Positions 58,744 through 64,000 of a DNA stretch of 64,000 nucleotides are shown piece after piece. The notes beneath the pieces were generated by a model, which saw only the letters and a list, made by a program, of their open reading frames with translations, ran no database searches and was not told the DNA's origin. Made by a program: the position numbers and the translations under genes. This DNA is from Macrotrachela quadricornifera (Eukaryota; Rotifera; Eurotatoria; Philodinida; Philodinidae): NCBI GenBank assembly GCA_022393335.1, contig JAJEKB010020889.1:413195-477194 (forward strand). The letters run 5' to 3'. Each line of letters begins with the position of its first letter. The stretch's first letter is position 1.

Positions 58744-61158
58744 CTATGTACTATGACGAAGTGTTGGAAATCGATAAAAGTAAGCAATGCCGTTGGATGC
58801 TTGAAAATAGACACATTTTTCAACAAGGTCGGAGAGTTCCATTAAACAGGTTGTTTTCGTTGCAAGATCGACACATCGTATATTTTCATATTGAAATGTT
58901 TTATTATCAAACTGGCACTGAACAGGCTCTTTTTTTTCAAAATAATCAATTAATAGCAGCGGTGGTTGATTTGATCTATCGTAAAAACATCGAAAACATG
59001 TCAAACAAAAAATATTAAAAAAGACAAACATTGCTCAGATAAAGTATCGAAAACTCAAAACTATCATTTTTATTGTCAATCATTGCTTCCTATACTTGTC
59101 GTATCTTTATCTTCGCCTTATTTATAAATGACAAAAAAAGATCAGCTTTACAGAAACCAAAATTGATTAAAAATAGTTTTTTAGTATACTATTTGAAGGA
59201 ATAATTTAGCTAGTAGTAATCATAAGAAAATATGTTTGAATAGATTATGGGAATTGGTTAGATCGCAACTACGTTTTAAAGAATTCTAAATCGAATCAAT
59301 CAAAGGAACCGAGACAGGTGAGTCAAATTTGACTTTACTACGATTGATACTGCCTAAATTATTGATTAAAATTTTTTACTTAAAATCGATTCTCAATTAA
59401 TCCTTTAAATCATTTGTTTTACATGGGTATTTTGGACGACTTCTTTCCTTAATTTTTTCGATATTTTTACTACGTACCGTTCACTGTTCACAGAAAAAAT
59501 AGAACAAACACTACCAAATGTATCAACATCATTGAGTCGAAATATTATATTACTGTCATCTGACTTTTTTTTCAGCATATTGATTGGTTGATATTCTTAT
59601 ATCGCCAATGTACAAAACGTCAAAATATTTAATAATTGCTTGAGGTAAAAGTATTGAAGAAAGCACATTATGTTGTTTTGTCTCATGCATTAATCGAACG
59701 GTCAAACTTTTCTTTGTCATGGAATAACCAAGATTTGATGAAATAAATTTTCCCAAATCAACATTTAATGAGGTTCGTTTCAAATGGAACATAGCAGTTT
59801 GAAGAAGATGAAGTCCACCGATCATTTCCTCTGCATGACGTCGCGTGCCCTTGGTGGTGCGGGTTATTTGTCCTATAATAAAATGCAACTGTGTTATATC
59901 GATAGAAAAAGTATAAAATAAAAAATCAGGGAGACTAGTCAAGATTTGCTAGTAAATCTATGAAAATCATATGCTTTTATATTTACGTGAAAAAGTACTA
60001 AAAAGTTTAGCTGTCAAAGAATGAAAATCGATTACAAATCGGTTATTGAATTTTGATTGTAATCATTTAGTCATTCATGTAAAAAAATCACAAAAAAATT
60101 CAGATTATAGTGGATTTTTTGTAAAAACTATGAAAAAACGATTGAATGTGTCTATTTTTGATTATTTTTGAAGGAATAATTGATTTTACTCGATTTAATT
60201 AGGTCAAAACCAAATAAAATTAATTAGTTTTTCGAAGATCTAAAAATTTGGTTAAAAATATAATTGATTAAAATTAACTTTTTCCGTAATCAGATACAAT
60301 CTGATTTATAACTTAAACTTTTTTATAAAATTTTCACCTAATATATCTTCAAAATTAAAGGTGGTAAAATTCGTAAGAGGTCCAAAGTCTTTGACCGTAG
60401 CTGGAACATGGATAACTGAGTGTACGACTTGGACAACATGTCTCGGTGTATATAGTTTCGCAAAATCCAGCACAAAACACTCTGAAAGTTGTTGAATAAT
60501 GGACAAATGATTTGATGATATCTTCCTCGATTCTGCCAAATGCATAACTATCACCAGCTGTAACAAATGCGAATAATACACCTGATTAAGAGTTTGAGAA
60601 AAAATTGTATGACCAAAAAGGAGTAATATTCTTAATTCATTCGCTTTATAATTGTTATACTCAACCAGATTTCTGGGTAATCGAGTTGTGGTTGAAGGCA
60701 ATCGTAATCGTAGTAGCAGAGTGGCTAATTCAGTTAATTGATGTCTGATACTCCATTTTTCAGAAGACTACTTTTTATCGAACCATAGAGTTAGCATTCG
60801 CTTCTACAAATAAAAATAGATGATGCATAATTTTTGAAAGTTTTCCTTACGAAAGCGCCGGTATAGACATTATGTAAACTATCACCCATGAAGGAGATGC
60901 CAACATCAAAAAATCTTAACGATCGAAGAATGCATTCTCCTAAGATTCCTTTTTCAGCAAGTTCATATTGTTCTTTCAAAATCTTCTTTTGTTCTTTTGG
61001 TTGGCTACTGAAACTGTGTATGTCCTGTTGATGACGATGTTTCAAATTCAATAAAATATCATAGCGTCGATTCGAGCGTAATTCAGTTTGTTTTAAATCG
61101 ACGTTGGTCATCGCAAAGGATCTTGTAAAACCTTTAGCTGACGTTTTCATCATCATAC
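58744..61158 (-). pseudogene. TNP2-like (CMC/EnSpm-type) transposase gene, 5'-truncated, nearly intact
   Basis: The exons on the minus strand are 61158-60851, 60803-60338, 59872-59478 and 58975-58744. All junctions are GT-AG with matching phases if one A is removed from an A8 run near 59563. The protein reads through FFDVGISFMGDSLHNVYTGA, then KRMLTLWFDKK, then an in-frame TAG (about 60768-60770). IPSTTTRLPRNL-type sequence, LLFGHTIF, HLAESRKI and VHSVIHVPATVKDFGPLTNF follow, matching the order and spacing of tnp2/DUF4218-like transposases (D[SA]xHNxxLG, lPxxtxRxPRSL, GPLWTxSxFxFE). The C-terminal block ends CVYFQASNGIAYFYRFPTLR. The 5' end is lost in repeat DNA. A possible upstream exon (62281-62217) does not join in phase. 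Terminal repeats were not found. Inactive as written, but only by two small lesions plus truncation. Confidence 0.6.
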
Positions 61159-61189
61159 CTGTAAATAAAATAAATCCCAGGTCGAACTT

Positions 61190-61520
61190 TCCGGCTTCCG
61201 GATCCGTTCCGGAACCTGAAGGAACAACACACTTTTCCAGCACATTCCAGCGGTTTCCCGTGCACTTCCTTCACGAACCCACGGGAAAAAACTATGGAAA
61301 AGGAAGCAGTATTCCTGCACGGAAATCACCGGATCGTTTCCCGATATGGCCGGCGAAATACGTTCACAGGATTAACACGGAAAATCGCCGGATCCTTACT
61401 GGATCCACCGCGGAATATCGGAGGTCGAAAATTCCCGCTTCCGGACCCAAAAGGAACCGGAAGGAATCGAGTCACTTCCCAGCGAGTTCTCACCGGTTCC
61501 CGCTTATTTCCGTCCCATTT
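61190..61520. repeat. GC-rich repeat island (TTCCGG words)
   Basis: Dense words such as CCGGCTTCCGGATCC, GGTTTCCCG, TTCCGGAACC and ATCGCCGGATCC, sharply GC-rich. It replaces the expected 5' exons of the transposase gene. Both-strand ORFs are by-products. Confidence 0.6.
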
Positions 61521-62160
61521 GAGTACTAATACGATGAGTACTAATTAGTTGAGTACTAATTAGTTGAGTACTAATTAGTTGAATAGTAATTCGATGAGTA
61601 CTCATAAGATCAGTACTCATAAGATGAGTACTCATAAGATGAGTACTCATAAGATGAGTACTAATTAGTTAAGTACTAATAAGATGAGTACTAACAAGAT
61701 GAGTATTAATTAGTTGAGTACTAATAAGATGAGTACTAATTAGTTGAATAGTAATTCGATGAGTACTCATAAGATTAGTACTAATTAGTTGAGTACTCAT
61801 AAGATGAGTACTAATTAGTTCAGTACTAATAAGATGAGTACTAACAAGATGAGTACTAATAAGATGAGTACTAATTAGTTGAGTACTAATTAGTTGAATA
61901 GTAATTCGATGAGTACTCATAAGATCAGTACTAATTAGTTGAGTACTCATAAGATGAGTACTAATTAGTTCAGTACTAATAAGATGAGTACTAACAAGAT
62001 AAGTATTAATTAGTTGAGTACTAATTAGTTGAGTACTAATAAGATGAGTACTAATTAGTTGAATAGTAATTCGATGAGTACTCATAAGATCAGTACTAAT
62101 TAGTTGAGTACTAATTAGTCAACCAATAATTAGTCAATTACTAATTAGTTGAGTATTAAT
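61521..62160. repeat. 15-bp minisatellite with higher-order pattern
   Basis: About 42 units of 15 bp in four main variants: GAGTACTAATTAGTT, GAGTACTAATAAGAT, GAGTACTCATAAGAT and GAATAGTAATTCGAT. The variants recur in the same order, so a longer unit has been amplified. ACTAATTAGT and AGTACT are palindromes. Since 15 is a multiple of 3, long spurious ORFs result. Confidence 0.9.
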
Positions 62161-62216
62161 GATGTGTATGATGACCAAAACCTGAATTCTCAATCTCAAG
62201 ATTAGATTTCAGCTTA

Positions 62217-62281
62217 CCTTTGCAAGTCTTCTTTGGTCAACTTACTTGTGAAGTGTTTAACTACCAAATGACTGTTTAACT
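62217..62281 (-). CDS. possible isolated exon
   Basis: Between an acceptor-like GTCATTTCAG and a donor GTAAGC, one frame gives LNSHLVVKHFTSKLTKEDLQ. Phase at the donor is 2, which does not fit the next transposase exon (needs 1). If it belongs to that gene, intervening exons are missing. Confidence 0.2.
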
Positions 62282-62483
62282 GAAATGACACCCCTATATA
62301 TATGCATGTACCCGCCTACGCACATCGTATCGGCGGACGTCTATCTAATCCACCTACGCATATTAAATCCGATTGTCGGATCATATTGGAAATTGAGCGA
62401 AACTTTCCTGCCGTTTCTTTCTCGAATTCATCGTCTTGGGGTCGAGTTTTGGATCGAAATGGAACGGAATTATATGGGAAACG
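62282..62483. other. short gene-free stretch
   Basis: Moderately GC-rich sequence with no support for the overlapping ORFs on both strands. Confidence 0.35.
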
Positions 62484-63953
62484 CACAGTGGGCAACCAGG
62501 CGGACATGACCGAAAGTTCTATTTTCCCAAGTTCAAATATCGGAATGAATACGTCTATGGTTAGTCTATCTTACCCTAAAACTAGATTTCCAGAAATCGA
62601 GCCATACCCCTGGAAAAGTCCAGCGTCAAAAAATTGCTCATAAATCGATAATGATACGGAGGCCATTCCTTTTTTCAACTTATCAAAACATTTTAAAAAG
62701 AAAAACTATCTGAAACGAATGACTGACCCATAAGCTATATTGGATGAAAAAATGATTTCGATTGAACCAAAAATGAAATAGAAAAAAAGTGATTATTGGG
62801 CCAAAAATAGGTCAAAAAATAGGTCATACCGTATTTTATGAACGCTACAAAGAGTTTTCATCCGATTGAGCTGAAATTTTCACCAATCATTCTCCAATGT
62901 GTGATTTATCATTGATCATAGCGCGATGTTGAATCAGTGAACACAGGCCGAGCTAGAGGTCTCCCAAAAAACCAAGTTTCTGCCCAGGAATGGCTAGTTT
63001 TGAGAAGATGAGAACGTTTTGACGCAAAACTAAGATCATATTCGGAATCAGCTCATCGAGCTGCATCGAATCATATATAACAAGAAGTGTTTCTCAAAAA
63101 AAAAGTTGGTTCTTGTGGTCGATAAGGTTTTGAAAAACAGCCTTTCCATAGTTTTTTAACGCTACAAAGAGTTTAAGTGCGATTGATCTCAAACTTTCAC
63201 TAATTATTCTTCCACGTCTGATTCATCATTGACCATAGCGCGACTTCGCACTGATGCGCTTAACCGGTGCTATGAGTCTCCTAAAAAATGAGGTTTTTGC
63301 CCCCGAATCCCTATTTTTTAAAACAAGGCATCATATTGATGCAAAACTAAGGTGATATTCGGAATCAGCTCGTCGAGCTGCATCCAACCATATATAATAA
63401 AAAGCATTTTTTCGAAAAAAAATTTTTGACCTTCGTGCAAGGAAAGCTAAAAAAGATGAGTCATTCCGTATTTTTCGAGCATTATAAAGAGTTCTCATTC
63501 AACTGAACTCAGTCATTTACTCACTGTGTTCATCTATATTAAATTTTCGTTAACTATATACATCGTATCGCATCAGAGACCATATACTATGCTAGGAATT
63601 CCTAAGAAAACCCTGATTTTTGACCCTAATTCCTTCTTTTGGCTCCCCAAATCTCTTTTTTTATCCTTAAAATAACATCTTACCGAGAAACCAAGGTGAT
63701 TTTCGAAATCAGCGTGCCAAACTACGTCGAATGGTGTGTGACACGATGTATTTTCTAATAAAAACTTTTTTTCGAAAATTTTGGCAAAGGTACCCCACAG
63801 GTGATTTTCACGAAAAATTTTTTTTTTCAAAAAGTGCTTTATTTGCTTAAAGATGATTTTCTAAGTGATATATAATCACTTCTAAGCAATAAAAATCCGT
63901 TTCAGAGCACGAAACTTACATGTCCGCCTGCTATACGAAAGTTGCCCACTGTG
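62484..63953. mobile_element. 1.47-kb TIR element containing three ~320-bp tandem units
   Basis: The ends CACAGTGGGCAAC (62484-62496) and GTTGCCCACTGTG (63941-63953) are perfectly inverted. A second matched block, AGGCGGACATG, lies just inside each. The interior holds three diverged units of about 320 bp (about 62825, 63140 and 63460 onward). Each starts with 'CCGTATTTTxxGAxCxxTA' plus 'AAAGAGTT' and contains 'ATATTCGGAATCAGCTC' and a TATATAA-type tract. No ORF of note, and no target duplication was resolved. Confidence 0.72.
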
Positions 63954-64000
63954 TATCAACAGTTCGATTATCAATATATATTCACTGAACCATCAGTTAG
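63954..64000. other. window edge
   Basis: The last 47 bases are unassigned. Confidence 0.3.

Noticed and set aside
61669..62085. 138-aa minus ORF of repeating LISTQLISTHL pattern
   Set aside because: It arises from the 15-bp minisatellite, whose period is a multiple of 3. No start context or conservation is expected.
1..64000. CRISPR arrays, bacterial operons, Shine-Dalgarno sites
   Set aside because: The direct repeats are minisatellites without spacers, and the genes have spliceosomal introns. The window is eukaryotic.

Overview
The window is AT-rich eukaryotic DNA with short spliceosomal introns (about 50-70 nt), few genes and very many small foldback and TIR transposons. The gene families that can be read are FMRFamide-receptor-like orphan 7TM receptors, F-box/LRR-like proteins, membrane-anchored NHL and Kelch propellers, an R-S-ExE ADP-ribosyltransferase, kinesin-light-chain-like TPRs and an ionotropic-receptor relic. 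That mix, the codon usage and the intron sizes fit a bdelloid rotifer, probably a repeat-rich lineage such as Rotaria or Didymodactylos. The genus is inference.

Layout. 0-11 kb holds no convincing gene: foldback elements, one long dispersed repeat and a doubtful 68-aa secreted ORF. 11-24 kb is a sensory/receptor neighbourhood: a complete two-exon 7TM receptor, a decayed ionotropic-receptor gene, an F-box/LRR gene split by a 2-kb hAT-like element, a second intact 7TM receptor, a frameshifted third, a broken gene of unknown function and a TPR fragment. 24-35 kb is repeat-dominated, with a near-perfect 620-bp hairpin. At 35.8 kb lies a two-exon ADP-ribosyltransferase. 39.8-42.3 kb is a 2.5-kb hAT-like element that itself carries a foldback, which in turn carries a 176-bp hAT MITE. 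43.7-45.4 kb is a 34-bp minisatellite containing an assembly gap, followed by a P-loop GTPase exon.

50.7-57.2 kb holds two convergent genes of the same architecture: short cytoplasmic tail, one membrane helix, then a beta-propeller ectodomain (NHL on +, Kelch on -). One NHL intron has been invaded by a mariner-derived foldback, and a mariner remnant lies between the two genes. 57.8-64 kb contains several minisatellites, a nearly intact multi-exon TNP2-like (CMC/EnSpm-type) transposase gene with one stop and one homopolymer shift, GC-rich repeat islands and a TIR-bounded element carrying three diverged ~320-bp tandem units.

Most loci are single genes without operon-like linkage. The main story is mobile-element turnover: insertions can be dated relative to one another by nesting and by target-site duplications, and at least one host gene has been broken by an insertion that is clean enough to be read back exactly.
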